Assembly (NCBI RefSeq): GCF_024323335.1
Contig: NC_066585.1
Span: 186,667,901-186,731,900, forward strand
Origin: Lathyrus oleraceus
Taxonomy: Eukaryota; Streptophyta; Magnoliopsida; Fabales; Fabaceae
Direction: 5' to 3'
DNA: 64,000 bases
The translations under genes were made by a program, and so were the position numbers. How positions within the stretch are numbered: position 1 is the first letter of the stretch; every line of letters begins with the position of its first letter. Below the pieces are notes generated by a model. That model worked only from the letters and a program-made list of their open reading frames with translations. It was not told the DNA's origin and ran no database searches. This document shows, in pieces, positions 22,897 to 36,239 of the stretch.

Positions 22897-24031
22897 TGGT
22901 GTGATAATCATGCTGCAAATCCAATTAAGCCTTGGTTAATCAAGATTAGTGAAATATGGATCAATTTGCAAAAATGCAAAAGTGAGGTAGCATGGCCATC
23001 TAGCACGTGAATAGTACCCATGCAAGCTTCAACTTCACTTAAAACCAACCAATAAACATGATGGAAGTGGTATTTTGCTTGTAGCTTAAGCCAAATTTGA
23101 ATTATTAAATTTCCCTCCATTTTGCACATGTATGAACAAGTGATCATGTGAGCTTCTTCCAGGCATGGTAATGGTTCATTTGAAAAGTATTGGTCATGAG
23201 GAGTATTTTGCAAAAAGAATGGACCAAATTGGAGTTTTGAATCAAAAGTTATGTCACTTTGAACTTCCATGCACACTTTGTAATCATTTGGCCATAACTT
23301 CTCAACCAATCATAAGATGGACATGATATAGGACTTTTTGGAAATTGTAGAGAAAGATCTACAACTTTCATGTTCACCAAAAATCTATTCGAAGCTTCTT
23401 TTATGTTGATAAGTCAAGTTGAATGTGGACCAGAAACTTGCCATTTTTGGAAACTTGAAATTACAGGTCACTTTCCATTTTTGGAAACTTTTGCCATGAC
23501 TTCAAAATCTTCAAGATAGATGTTTGAAATGACAAATGAACTTTGTTTGAACATGATTGAGGTGTTTAACTTCATCTCCCCAACCTCAAAGTCCTCAGTT
23601 GACTGCACAATTGACTATTTGGTCTTCAAATGACTTGGAATGCCTTGATGAACTTGAGACTGTACCACTTGATGAAATGGCTTCAAAATGAAACCCTAGC
23701 TTAATGTAAGCTCTTTGTAATGATCATGTGGTCCTTATATCAAGAAAATGTCTCAGCTCTTGCACAAAGGATGCTCTTGAAGTGCTTGACCTGTGATTGC
23801 CTGAGCTACAAACAAAAAGTGCAAATGACATATTTTTGTGCTTTTGGTTAGTGAAAAAAAACATGAAAAGCAATGATATACAATACAAGCATGCCTGGTG
23901 ATCTCAAATCACTCACAAGGAGATCTCACCCAAAGGGAAAGGAAGCCAAGATGCTCAATGATCCTTGAGGCTATGCAATGCAATGCTTATGATGCCATGA
24001 GGGATCTTAGGGACAAAATTGGGGTCTTACA

Positions 24032-24600
24032 CATGGTTCGTTAGCAAAACTTATAGGCAGTGGACAAAAGGTTGCTTCGCCTTGAAGAAAGGCTACACAA
24101 TGTGAATCTGAAGGGAAACACGGTGCAAGAAGTCGTTTAACTAAGGAGACATATAATAACCGCTTAACTATATAAAGAGTGCATACTCCAATTTCAGGTA
24201 CACAATTCCAAATTCAAACTTCATTAATACATCTCTCTCTCATACTATCTCATTTAAGTGCTAACTTTACAAGCCAACCCCTCCACCAATGTTGCAGAAG
24301 TTCAGGTCCGCCATTGCACACTGCAACCTCAATTCTTCGATTAACTTTGGTTCCATAACAGAACAAAATATATAAACTATGCTTTCTATTATTATGAAAT
24401 TATGTGTAATTACTTTTAAAGTAAGGAATAAGAGAAATTAAGTGTATTATACAAAAACTACTGTACCATAGACTTATGAGCTAGACACTTCAGGAGTGAA
24501 GGTAGGGGAGTCTAGGAGAAGCCAACCTCAAACCAAGCTTAAACCTGGGGGTCAGGGAAGAGGATCCAACTCTTACCAGGGAACAGTCCTAGTGGCACGA
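24032..24600. other. Unassigned segment, possibly an LTR fragment
   Basis: Flank of the 5' LTR of Ogre G. It contains TATATAAAG near 24162-24170 followed by CATCTCTCTCTCATACTATC, an arrangement common in plant LTR promoters, but I cannot match it to any other element in the window. No gene seen. Confidence 0.35.
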
Positions 24601-24837
24601 AGAAATTACACTTGTTCCCTACAAATAGGATAAGTAATGACAAAACGAAGCAATTGCAAAAGTTACCAACAGATGGGAAAGATAACAACAAAATAAAAAA
24701 AAATCATACAAGTTCCCAAAAATAAGACAGGTAACATCGAAACAATGAAATTATGCAAGTTTCCAACAAATGGGATGGGTACAAACGAAACAAAGAAATC
24801 ATGCCAGTTCCCAAAAAATGTGACAGATGTAGCGGTA
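24600..24837. repeat. Degenerate repeat of about 45-51 bp
   Basis: A motif like CAAGTTCCCAAAAAT, followed by a GA(A)ACAA(A)GAAAT-type end, recurs near 24609, 24658, 24709, 24759 and 24803 with many differences. It stops at the LTR end at 24838. Confidence 0.65.
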
Positions 24838-25691
24838 AATTCATGACCATTAAGCTATGGATAAGCTTAACGTCAATAAAACCAGAGTCGTCAACGCGCT
24901 TTTATTGTTTCCAAAGGAAAAGGGAAAAGTACTAAGAAAACCCAAAGATAAGAAGTTTTAAAATCAAAACTAATAAAATGCCAGAGATTATAGGTAAGGG
25001 GGTTGGTTACACAGAGGGAAGGTATTAGCACCCAAAGTGTCCTAGGTACTCCTAGGGAGCCCTTTTTTATATGTCTATGTGTTTTGGTATAAAATATGTT
25101 TGCAATAAATAGAGTGCGGGGAGGAGAAAAGAATTTATTAATTATATTTTTGTGTTTGACAAGACCTTCGGACTTGTGCCTACGTACCAACATAAAAATG
25201 AGGGATCAAAACCTCGTACTTCGTGGTATCAATTTCACTATGAGTGGATTGCTTTTAACAAAAATTTAAGTTTAAAAGAGGCACAAAAGGCCTAAAAGAG
25301 TTTGAATGAGTGTTATTTATTTTTGTCTTTTGAAATTTTTAAGCCAATATGGTTAAGTTCATTTACAAGTTTGATTTAAGAAAAGAGTGTAAAAATGCAA
25401 TGGCATAAGCCAAAGGTTTCAAATTTGCAATAAAGAGTCAAAGTTTTGAAATCACAAGCAAAGAAGGTTTTGAAAAGAGGGGAGAGATTTGAAAATTAAG
25501 AAATAGAAGGAGATGAAGAGACTAATCATAAGCAAAAATTAAAAGTTAAGGGTTGAAAAGATCTGACCAATGGGATGCAATCTAATAGACAAGAGTGTCA
25601 TATAGAAACCCACTTTTCCTTTGGACTTTAAATCAAGCAATATCAATAAGCAAGTAGAAAATTGAAGAGAAAAGCATCAAATAAAGATAGC
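24838..25691 (-). repeat. Ogre LTR end on the minus strand (fragment H)
   Basis: Reverse complement of the last ~0.85 kb of the Ogre LTR (compare 29360-30218), ending at CCGCTACA (minus, 24838). No PBS lies outside that end, so it was the 3' LTR of a minus-strand element or a solo LTR. At 25692 the LTR of Ogre C cuts it. It forms an inverted repeat with the 3' end of LTR C. Confidence 0.8.
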
Positions 25692-28600
25692 TGTAAGAAC
25701 CCAATTTTGACCCTAAGATCCCTCATGCTATCTCATCATATGCATTAGTATTGGGATCATACCTTCGCATCCTCCTTACCCCTCATTTATTGGGTTTGTT
25801 TTGGGAGAGATCACCAAGCACTATGTGATTGTATCATACTTTGTATTTTACCATTTACTAACCAAAATACCAAAAATATGTCTTTGCATTTGTCTAACTC
25901 TTTTGTAGGTAGGGCACTTGATCCCCTTTGATCTATCAAGTTCACATCTAGGGTTTGAGACCCTCATTGCTAAGAGTTCAACCAAGAAATGATCCACAAT
26001 GGCTCTAGGCATCATATATGAGTCCGCATGATCTTTGTATGTTATTTTGATCAAGAATTCTTCAAGAGTTTGGAATTGGTTTGCCTTGGAAACCCTAGTT
26101 CATCTGGGTATCTTGTGTAACTTCTTCAACAAGCTTTTTCACCAATTGATCAAAAATTTCAAGGGATACTTCAAATTCCATCATCCTATGCATATATGAT
26201 CTCCCATGAGTCCCAAAAGTCAAGAGAATTGCAAGTTTGCAAGATGGTTGATGGTGGTTGACCAGAGGAATTCATCTGATCAAATTTGGGGTCCCCTAGA
26301 CCCTATATCCTACAAGTTTCATAATATGAAAATGATTCCAAGAGAAACGTTACTCTAAATGACATTCCTAACAACTTTCATGTTGATGTCTAGAGGTAGT
26401 TTTGCTTGGAAAGTCATTTTTTATGTTGAAAGATTATAGGTCATTTCGTCTAAACCCTAATTTGGAGGTCAACTTCCCAAGGCCATAACTTGCTCATTTT
26501 TTATGATATGAAATATTTCCAAGTTGAACAATCAAACTCAAAGTGTCTACTTCAACTTTGGTGTTTTGAGGAAGAGCTAATTCAACTTTTATGAGCATGT
26601 GATATGAGGATACATTATAGGTCATTTTGGACCAATACCATTGAACAAGTGATTTTCCTCAACTTCAAAAAACCATAACTCATTCATACCAAATCCAAAT
26701 GAGGTTAAATTTGTGACCATTTTGAAGGATTTTGAAAGAGCTACAACTTTGATGAAGACACGTTTCTAATTTGAAGCTCACATGAAAAGTTAGCCAAGGT
26801 GGAATAATTGAACATATGACTTGACACTTAGAAAAAATTTTGACATGTTGAAATTTCCAAAATTCCACCTCAAAATTCATCATGATACAAGCTTCAAATG
26901 GAAAAGTGTTCAATATGAGAGTTGTTCCTCTTGATCTAACCTTTCCAAAGAGTCCAATTTCACTCAATTTGCCAAATTTGGAAACAACTTTGAAGGTGAA
27001 AATAACACTTGAATTTGCTATAAATAAGAGCCTCTAGCATCAGAAATGAAGACCCTTGCGCGCCAGCTTTGCCTCCACACTTCAAACCCTCACATTTGAA
27101 AGGAAAACCTAAGAATTTTCATTTGAAAATTGAGTTTGAATCTCACTATTTGGAGATTCAAAACTCCAGGGATCCAAAGCTTTGTTTCAATCATAAACCA
27201 TTCCTGCAAGCTTTCTGAGTAAGATCAAGCAAGAATTGAAGCAAGAGAGGTTGAGTTTTGCACAACATTGAAGGTATTTTCCAGATTTTTTCTTCTCTTC
27301 GATTCTCTCTCAATTCTCATCAATTCTCTTGGATCCTTGGTTGTCTGAAGTCCTACCAATGTAGGCAAGAATATTGAGTTGCTTTGAGGTTAAATCGAAG
27401 CAACTCAGTTCATGTACCTCAAATTTTAACTCCATGTATCACTCAATATACTTGGAGTTAGGATGAACTGAGGCTAGATTCGTGATCAGTGTCATTTTTA
27501 CTTTAAGATTATGTCCTTCTTTTTCATTTTTGTGATGGTGATGAGAGAACCAGTCCGGCCAAGGTCGCCTGAGAAGACGACCAGTGGTTTGCTCCGGCGA
27601 TGAGCTGGATAGGTTCTGAGCCACAAGATCAAGTTATTTTGTTTTAATCATGAGCGTTCCTTTTGAATACCAACTGTGTGGCGCACTGACTTGAGTGCAT
27701 GATGGAACACTTTTTTTGTCCACTTGATCTGCCACCTCAATTAATAAGGGAGATAAAGTGGACCACATTTTTCAGATTAATTGATTTTCATTATATTTGT
27801 TTGATTTTCATTAATTCATATTAAATTTAATATTGATCCAAAAAATGTGAGAGTTTCACCAAAAAAATTTAAATGAAATCCTCCTGCATTTTCTGAATTA
27901 AAATTATTTTTTGGATCATTATTAATATTTTTCATGATTTGATTGATTTTTTGAATATTTTTAATTGTTTAAAAATACTTTTAAGTTTCCAAAAATTGTG
28001 AAAAAATTTCTCCAAGGTCCTTTGACATTGTTTGACCTATGATATATCTCATGACCATTTCTTTGGTGTTTTTATGAGGTTTTAGGAATTTGACCAACCA
28101 TGATCTAATTTAATGTATATTTTTATTATTTTTAATTGTTTAAATGCTAATTTAATTGTGTAGAGCCATTTTAATTGATTTTGTGAGTTTTGACTTGTGT
28201 TGTTGGGCCTTGGTCAAGGTTGATTTGACTTTTCTAGGTTAAGATCATTGGATTTAGGGGATTGATTGAATGTACATTCCATCTCCCAAAATGAATGAAT
28301 GATCTTAATTTGGAAAAAGTCATCCTTTGACCAATTTGTGTTGAATCCATTCCCTCTCCCTCTTCATCTCATTCCCTTTCTTTATCCATTCATGTCATGG
28401 ACCTATGATATCTTTATATCCTAAGGCTAGTTGATTGCAAAATCAACATAAGTATGGATGAGATTAGTTCCCCCCATTTTACATATTCTTTTTGTGTGTG
28501 GCATATCTCATGAGCATAATTCATCATACTATGTCTCTAACATGTATTAGCACCAAAGTTCTATTGCCCGACCTCAAATAGTTGTGACTTCTACATAAGT

Positions 28601-30218
28601 CCAATTACGGTTGCTTAACATAGCGCTAAATTTGTGACACAAAAGGCATAGCATTCTAGTTAGTGAGATTGTAAGTCTCCCCTCTTTCATCGTATTGTGT
28701 GGAAACTTGGCCTTTTTTCCTTACTTTGGAAGATGTCTTGGTTCAAGGATCCATGCTTGTGATAAGTGGGTTGAGTGTTCTCCAAAGAATGACGTAAACA
28801 AAAACAAAACAAAAGCAATACTAACTTCTAATCAATTAACAACTAATATTTAATTTCAAGTTATTTACTATTAATGCACTTTAATTTTTAAGCTTTATCC
28901 ATTTACCATTATTCATACCATTCAAGTTATTTACTTTAATGCCATTTTCCCTTTGTCTACTTGGACCATATTTTGTGATATATTATTTTTATATATATTT
29001 GTGTGTTTGTATGGTCCTTTGACCTTAATGTACATATTAAGAACAAAAACCCTAAAAAACATTTTGTGTGGACTGTTGGTTTGATCTGAGACTATTGGAC
29101 TTAGAATTTAGGCAACATTCCCTATGCAAAGGACTTGGCCAATGCCAACTTTAATGAAACCAAGTGCTTGTGAAGTGAACTTTCATCTGATACAAAATTG
29201 AAGATCCATTTGAGTTCATCTGCAACATGATCATTGTGAAGCTGTTATTTTGAACCCGTGTCTTATGCCATCTTTGAAGTTATCTGATACATGGGAAATA
29301 TTTGAAGAAAATCATAGGGTTGTTAAGCTTGGATGTGGCTATCTTTATATGATGCATTGCTCTTCAACTTGCTATTTGTATATTGATTGTTGCTTGATTC
29401 TAAAGTCCAAGGGAAATTTGGGTTTCTATATGACATTTTGTCTATTAGATTGCAGCCCATTGGTCAGATCTTTTCAATTCTCAACTTTTAAATTTATGCT
29501 TAGGATTAGTCTCTTCATCTCCTCCCCACTTCTTTAATTTCAAAATCTCTCCCCCTTTTTAAAAAAAAACTTTTTTTGCTTGTGCTCGTTTTCTAACCTT
29601 AGACCATATTGCAAATTAGAAACTTTGACCTTATGCCATTGCATTTTCAAACTCCTTTTCTTAAATAAACTTGTAAATAAACTTAGCTATACTCGACTTA
29701 AAATTTTCAAATAAAGGACAAAAAGAACTAACACTCATTCAAACCATTTTTAGGCCTCTTGTGCCTTTATTAAATTTAAATTTTTGTTAAAAGCAATGCA
29801 CTCACTTTGAAATTGATACCATGAACTACGAGGTTTTGATCCCTCATTTTATGTTGGTACGTAGGCACAAGTCCGAAGGTCTTGTCAAACACAAAAATAT
29901 AATTAATGAATTCTTTTTCTCATCCCTCCACTCCATTTATTGCAAACATCATTTTATACAAAAACACATATGCACATAAAAAAGGGCTCCCTAGGAGTAC
30001 CTAGGACACTTTGGGTGCTAACACCTTCCCTCTGTGTAACCAACCCCCTTACCTGTAATCTCTGACATTTTATTAGCTTTGATTTGAAAACTTCTTTTTT
30101 GGGGTTTTTGTTCGTACTTTTCCCTTTTCCCTTGGAAACAATAAAAGTGCGGTGACGACTCTAGTTTAATTGACGTCTAGCTTATCCATAGCTTGATGGT
30201 CATGAATTTACCGCTACA
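25692..30218 (+). repeat. 5' LTR of Ogre C (4527 bp)
   Basis: Begins TGTAAGAACCCAATTTTG and ends CCGCTACA nine bases before the PBS. TATAAATA at 27019-27026 is the likely promoter. Short open frames inside it are not supported as genes; they share no domain and are not conserved in the sister LTRs. Confidence 0.9.
27019..27026 (+). promoter_or_regulatory. TATA box of LTR C
   Basis: TATAAATA, equivalent to 13117-13124 in the D-type LTR. Confidence 0.6.
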
Positions 30219-30227
30219 GAAATTAAG

Positions 30228-30245
30228 TGGCGACTCTGCTGGGGA
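30228..30245 (+). other. Primer binding site of Ogre C
   Basis: TGGCGACTCTGCTGGGGA, matching the 3' end of plant tRNA-Arg as known for Ogre. Confidence 0.92.
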
Positions 30246-30865
30246 GTAGTCTCCAGTGGGTTTAGCCTACTTTTTTGTATGTATATAATTGTATATTTGA
30301 TGTATGTATATTTGTTTGTATGATAGAATCTGCTTGTTATGCTTGGTGATCTCTGAGTGGTGTGATACGTTCTAACTCTAACTTGAGTGAAATTAAGATA
30401 GGAGGATAGTATAGTCATGTTCGACTTGTGTAGAGTAGTCCTTAACAAGTTGGCTTGAGACCCATCTACTCAGTGGAGACCCTTTTGGAGTTATGAATAT
30501 CACATAAGTTATTTGTGGCTAGGCATTACTATCTCTGATTTGGGGTCCGAGAAGCTGAGGATTGTAGAACATTTAACCCCTCTTGGCCTATTTAGGACGT
30601 AATGCGGAGACTGTTCAAGTGTAGACTTGATAATAGTTGTTACACGATACTACACTCAGATGAGTTTCTCTTAAGAATATTATGGGTTGATGAGTCAGTC
30701 ATCCTAACCTGTAATATCCGATAGATGGAATTAAGACTCTGGGAACTTTTTAGAACATGATCTACAGGTTTTATCCTTAGTCACTCCTTTGGGATGGTCC
30801 TTACCCAGACTCCATGTTCGTGACTCACAACAAACCCTTGTTTCTTGGTTGATCCAATCAGGTCT

Positions 30866-30940
30866 TGTCAATATCAATGGAACTTGGGTGTTGATAAGGT
30901 GTAAACCATAATCCGCCAAAATGGATGATTGATCTTGACA
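30866..30940 (+). promoter_or_regulatory. Conserved leader stem-loop (Ogre C copy)
   Basis: TGTCAATATCAAT (30866-30878) pairs with ATTGATCTTGACA (30928-30940) with one mismatch; the 49-base loop is conserved with the other copies. Compared with A and G, three base pairs have changed on both sides. Confidence 0.6.
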
Positions 30941-31094
30941 CTGACTTGATTCATCCCTTGACCTTTGTTTGTTTTCCTTGTGTGTGATCCCTTATTCGTG
31001 ATTGTTGCATTCATGCATTCATGCGCATCATATAATTCATCACACGAAAAAAAATTCAAGGAACTGAGGTCTTATTTGCAAATACTTTTAGACC

Positions 31095-32601
31095 ATGGAT
31101 TATGGACGAAGGAACACTAAGAAGTACAATTTCAGATGTCCCTATTTGAAATAATTAAGGAAGCTAGCATCTTTTATATTAGATCCCTTGGACTTCAAGC
31201 AACGTCATGGGAAGCTTTTGTCTATTTTACCTGCTGATGTGGTTGAAGGACTTCTGAGTGTATTGGTTCATTTTTATGATCCTCTCTACCGCTGCTTCAC
31301 TTTTCCTGATTATCAGCTTGTGCCTACGTTGGAGGAGTATTCCCATCTCTTGGGAATACCCATTTCTAGCAAAGTGCCCTTTAGTGGATTGGAAGAGATT
31401 CCCAGATCTCATCTTATAGCTGAAGTTGTTCATTTGAATAGGTATGAGATAGAGGCTCATTGGGTGAAGAAAGGAGGATTGTTTGGGTTGACTTCCGAGT
31501 TCCTCATCAAGGAAGCTACTGCTTTTGCTCAAGCCGGTAGTGTGGATGCTTTCGAGGCTATCTTTGTGTTGCTCATCTATGGTTTAGCCTTGTTCCCTAA
31601 CATTGACGATTTTGTTGATGATAACACCATCAGAATTTTCTTGATTGGGAATACGGTGCCCACTCTGTTAGGTGATATGTACTTCTCTTTGCATCTAAGA
31701 AATTCTAAAGGTGGTGGAACTATCATTTGTTGTGTTCCTCTTCTGTACAAGTGGTTTATTTTGCACTTGCCTCAGACGCATACTTTTGTGGAGAACAAAC
31801 AATGTCTAAGGTGGTCTCAGAGACTCATGTCTCTCACTAATAATGATATAGTTTGGTATGATCCTTCATTGGGCAGTTTGGATATTTATCGATTGTTGTG
31901 GTGAATTCTCCAATGTGCCTATCATTGGTACACAAGGAGGAATCAACTACAACCCTTCTTTAGCTCGTCGTCAACTTGGGTTCCCCTTGAGAGACAAACC
32001 TAATAACACTTTGTTAGAAGGTCTTTTCTATGAAGAGGGTAAAGATCCCCAACATGTGAAGTAGAAGATTGTGCATGCTTGGCATAATGTGCATAGGAAA
32101 GGAAGATCCGAGCTTGGTCCATGCAACTGTGTAGCTTTGGAAGCTTACACTCTTTGGGTGAAGAAGAGAGCTTTGGAATAGAAGATGCCTTATGCTTGTT
32201 AGATACCTATGTCTGTGGTTGTGGTTGAGCCATTAACTCTCTCTAACCAAGAAGTAGAGGAGTTAGAAGACGTGCTCGCCAAGATGAAGCAAGAAAAGGA
32301 TATGTGGGAAGAACGTTTCCATGCTTTGAGCAGAAAGCATGAGGAGTTGCAACTTGAATCCAAGGACAAAGATGCACTTATTGAGCTACTTGAAGACCGA
32401 GTGACGAAGAGATAGAGAGAACCAGAGGTTTCATCTTCCTCTAGTATGCCTCAGCCTTCCGTTGATTGGAAGAAGATTGTTGACCGGCTTGTCCTCGAGA
32501 AGACTCAGATGAAGGCTTCTTTTGAGATTGAGATCTGACGCATTCAAAGGAAGTGCGCGCCTGCAACCAGACCTTCTAATGTTGTTGTTAGGGATCCTTA
32601 G
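31095..32601 (+). pseudogene. Ogre ORF1 (element C), degraded
   Basis: ORF1 between leader and gag; function unknown. Starts MDYGRRNTKKYNF at 31095. A stop near 31149 follows (TAA where D has GAG); the frame then reads to about 31860, shifts, and continues with GEFSNVPIIGTQGGINYNP and a C-terminal coiled-coil region (ELEDVLAKMKQEKDMWEERF). Several further stops lie between 32060 and 32540. The end at TAG 32599-32601 matches the end in G. The overall length (~502 codons) equals that in D, so damage is point mutation rather than deletion. Confidence 0.82.
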
Positions 32602-32729
32602 GATGACTAGTCTCCTTTTCTCCTGTATTTTGTATTTTTGGTTTCTGAAATTGTACTCAGTGTAATCCTTCCAATTATATAAATAAAAGAGATTTTATGG
32701 TCATATCAAATGATTGCAATTATTGTTGA

Positions 32730-32846
<117 letters not shown>

Positions 32847-32923
32847 TAAGTTCCTTGAAAATAAAAATAATCAAGCATTTCATTTCATGCATCATTTGCA
32901 TAAGTAGGTTTCTCTTTCGCCAG

Positions 32924-35900
32924 ATGTCTTATTGGTATTTCTTCTGTGCTTCAGCCAAGATGACTCATCGATAAAATACCCGCGCCAATCACTCAAAGAT
33001 TATGGAGCATCTAGAACAAGAGAACAGAGACTTGAAGGACGAGATCGCCCGTCTGACTTCCATGATGGAGTCAGTGCTAGCCGCTTAGAGTCAGTATTCT
33101 CCAACGTCTGCCACTCCTCCTCCTCAGAGGACTGTTATTTCCGAGGTTTCTACCTCTACCATTCCTGCAACTGCTGCTCACTTTGCACCCAACATGCCTG
33201 CCGGATTCCCGTGTGGAATGTCGCCTAATTTTGTACCTGAAGGCTTTACGCCTACCTTTGCTTCCATGCCGGCATCTAGCCCAGTCATGTATATGCCACC
33301 GCCAATTGTGCATACTCTGCCCCACGTGTAAGACACCATCTATCATTCTGAACCGTCTTAGGGCCCTGATGTGTATGAGAAGATGGACAAGATGAAGGAC
33401 CAATTCCTTGAGCTGCGTAAGGAGTTGAAAGATTTGAGGGATACAGATCTGTTTGGAAAGAGTGTTGCGGAACTTTGTTTGGTTCCAAATGTTAAGATCC
33501 CAGTGAAATTCAAAGTGCCTGACTTTGAAAAGTACAAGGGGAATACCTGTCCACTCAGTCATCTTATGATGTATGCCAGAAAGATGTCTACTCAAACCGA
33601 TAATGATCAGTTGCTAAACCATTATTTTCAAGACAGCTTAACCGGTGTCGCTCATAGGTGGTACATGGGATTAGATAGTGCAAGCATCCGCATGTTCAAT
33701 GATTTGGGCAAAGCATTTGTGAAGCAGTACAAGTATAATGTTGATATGGCTCCAAATAAGGACCAGTTGAGGTCGTTGTCTCAGAAGGAAAAGGAGACGT
33801 TTAAAGAGTATGCGCAAAGATGGAGGGAGCTTGCTACTCAGATTACCCCTCCTTTGGAAGAGAAGGAGATGACTAAAAATTTTCTCAAGATCCTGAGCTC
33901 ATTTATCATGAGCGGATGATTGCCAGTGCCCCCAGTGATTTTACCAAAATGGTAAACATGGGGATGAGGCTAGAAGAAGTTGTCTAAGAGGGACGGTTAT
34001 CTAAGGAGGAAGCGCCATCCAGCAAGAGGTATGGTAATAGTTTTTGTAAGAAGAAGGAAGCAGACTCTAATGCAGTGTCTGTTGGGAGGCAGAGGAGACC
34101 TCATGTAAGAAGAATTCAACCACCCCGTCAACACCATCATCAAGTATATCTATGATCCCCGTATTTCCAACCAATCAGTCAACACCAATTCAACAACAAC
34201 AACATCAACAACAATAGCCACCGCAACGAACGAACACCTACAACAACAACAATACCAATAATCATCTTCAACAACCATCAAATTTTAAGAGGAAGAAGGT
34301 CTCTTTCAACCCAATTCCTATGACGTACACAAAATTATATCCATCTTTGATTCTCAAGAACCTGTTGTAACCAAGAAACCCACCGCAAATTCCTGAACCA
34401 CTTCCATGGTGGTACAAATCGGAACTCTATTGTGCCTTTCATCAAGGAGCTCCCAATCATGATATCGAGAACTGCTACCTGTTAAAATATGAAGTCCAAA
34501 AACTAGTCAAGAGTGGAATGATGTCCTTTGAGGACCGTTCTCCGAACGTCAAAGCTAACCCACTACATGCCCATGGGAATTCATCTGTTAATATGGTGGA
34601 CGGCTGTCCTGGTGAGTTCAAGGTATTTGATGTGTGCTTTATTAGAAGGTCCTTGGTGAGAATACACAAGGATATTTGCTTGGTTAGCGGTTGTGAGCAT
34701 GACCATGATGGTTGTGCTATTTGCAGTGTAAATCCCAGAAGTTGTATGGTTGTGAAGAGAGACATCCAAATGTTGATGGATGAAGGTTTAATTCAGATTG
34801 TCCAGTACCATCATGTAGATGATGATGTCTATGTTATAGTATCAATTTTTAAAATTCCTAAGAGAGTAGTGATCCAGTATGATAGCAGCGGCAGTAACAG
34901 CGTCAGCAACAGATTGGTATCGTCGTTGGTTATACGGTTAGCGGGCCCCGTCCCGTATGCATCCAATAAGGTTGTCCCATATCAGTATAATGCTACCATG
35001 TTGAAGAATGGTCAAGATGTTCCTTTGCCTACGACCAGTTCTGTTGTAAGCATAGCTGATGTTACTAAGATGGCCCGTATCGGTCGTGTCTTTGGGCCGG
35101 TGTTCCCAAAGAATGTGGAAGATTTGTCTGTTAGCAAGAAGGTTGAGGCACCTGTGGTAGATCCTGTTAGCTCTCAAAAGTGTCATTCTGGTGAATCCAT
35201 CAACTTGAAGCCTAACGATGATGATGAGGTGCTTCGTTTGATAAAGAAAAGTGAGTTCAATATGGTGGAGCAGTTGCTCCAAACTCCCTCCAAGATTTCA
35301 GTACTGTCTCTGTTAATGAATTCAGAAGCGCACAGAGAAGCACTGCAGAAAGTTCTAGAGCAAGAGTACATGGAACATGATGTTACGGTGGATCAGTTTA
35401 ATCATATTGTAGCTAACATCACTTCCTGCAATAACCTCAGTTTCTGTGATGAAGAACTCCCCGAGGAGGGTAGAAATCATAATCTGGCTCTGCACATCTC
35501 AATAAATTGCAAGGAGGACGCTCTGTCCAGTGTATTGGTAGACATCGGGTCTTTATTGAATGTACTTCCGAAGTCAACTCTGTCTAGGCTGTCATACCCA
35601 GGAGCGCCTATGAGATATAGTAGCGTGATCATCAAAGCATTTGACGGTTCTCGTAAAACTGTGATCGGTGAAGTGGACCTTCTAGTGAAGATAGGTCCGA
35701 GTGACTTACAAATTACTTTTCAAGTAATGGATATCCGCCCAGCCTATAGTTGTTTATTGGGAAGGCCATGGATTCATGAGGCAGGAGTCGTTACTTCAAC
35801 ATTGCACCAGAAGCTCAAATTTGTCAAGAATGGTAAGTTGGTTATTGTTGGTGGGGAGAAGGCATTGTTGGTCAGCCACCTGTCAAGTTTCTCTTATGTA

Positions 35901-36239
35901 GAAGCTGAGGATGAGGTTGGAACTCCGTTCCAAGCCTTATCTATTGCTGAAGAAAAGAGAGTTGGGGCACCCATGGCCTCATTCAAAGGTGCAAAGAAGA
36001 TTGTTGAGGATGGTCAGTCCGATCTGTGGGGACAGATGGTAGAGGTCTCCGACAACAAGAGCAGACCCGGTTTGGGTTTCCAACAAGGTTCGTCGATGGC
36101 TAGAGTTGAAAATGCACAGCCCAGTTTCCGTAGCGGAGGGTTCATTCATGATAATGAACAACACTTAGTTGTGGAGCTAGAGGGTGATGAAGATGAAGAC
36201 TGCACCAATTTTGTGACGCATGGAAAAGCTTGTAAATGA
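32924..36239 (+). pseudogene. gag-pro: gag-protease of Ogre C (disrupted)
   Basis: Structural polyprotein plus aspartic protease. The frame starts at ATG 32924 (MSYWYFFCASAKMT), with a stop at codon 17 and the conserved TAG at 33086-33088, 28 codons after the second ATG (33002). The Gag core lies at 33371-33900 (ELCLVPNVKIPVKFKV, EAFVKQYKYN-like, TFKEYAQRW), then a frameshift near 33900. CAFHQGAPNHDIENC is near 34430. The 573-codon open part at 34518-36239 holds the protease: the catalytic motif reads VDIGSLLNVLP (D-I-G where D-T/S-G is usual) and the flap/C-terminal motif is LLGRPWIH, followed by a G-patch-like PGLGFQQG. The frame ends where C is joined to foreign LTR sequence, just short of the intron seen in D. 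Confidence 0.85.

Larger units (their letters stand above)
14792..24031 (-). mobile_element. Ogre element G on the minus strand, 3' half missing
   Basis: Read from right to left: 5' LTR (24031-19021), PBS, leader with stem-loop, ORF1, gag. It ends at 14792 just after the gag zinc-finger-like motif, joined to Maximus M1 gag. Protease, intron, pol and 3' LTR are absent. It is inverted relative to Ogres C and D. Confidence 0.87.
19021..24031 (-). repeat. 5' LTR of Ogre G (5011 bp)
   Basis: On the minus strand begins TGTAAGACCCCAATTTTG at 24031 and ends CCGCTATA at 19021, where related LTRs end CCGCTACA, so the terminal CA is mutated. TATAAATA at 22896-22889 (minus) is the likely promoter. The long LTR is typical of Ogre. 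Reading frames inside it (for example at 19893-20306) are low-complexity shadows of the tandem repeat. Confidence 0.87.

Noticed and set aside
24160..24260. Host promoter with TATA box and CT-rich leader
   Set aside because: No coding region follows; the arrangement is equally typical of an LTR, and the segment is hemmed in by transposon pieces.
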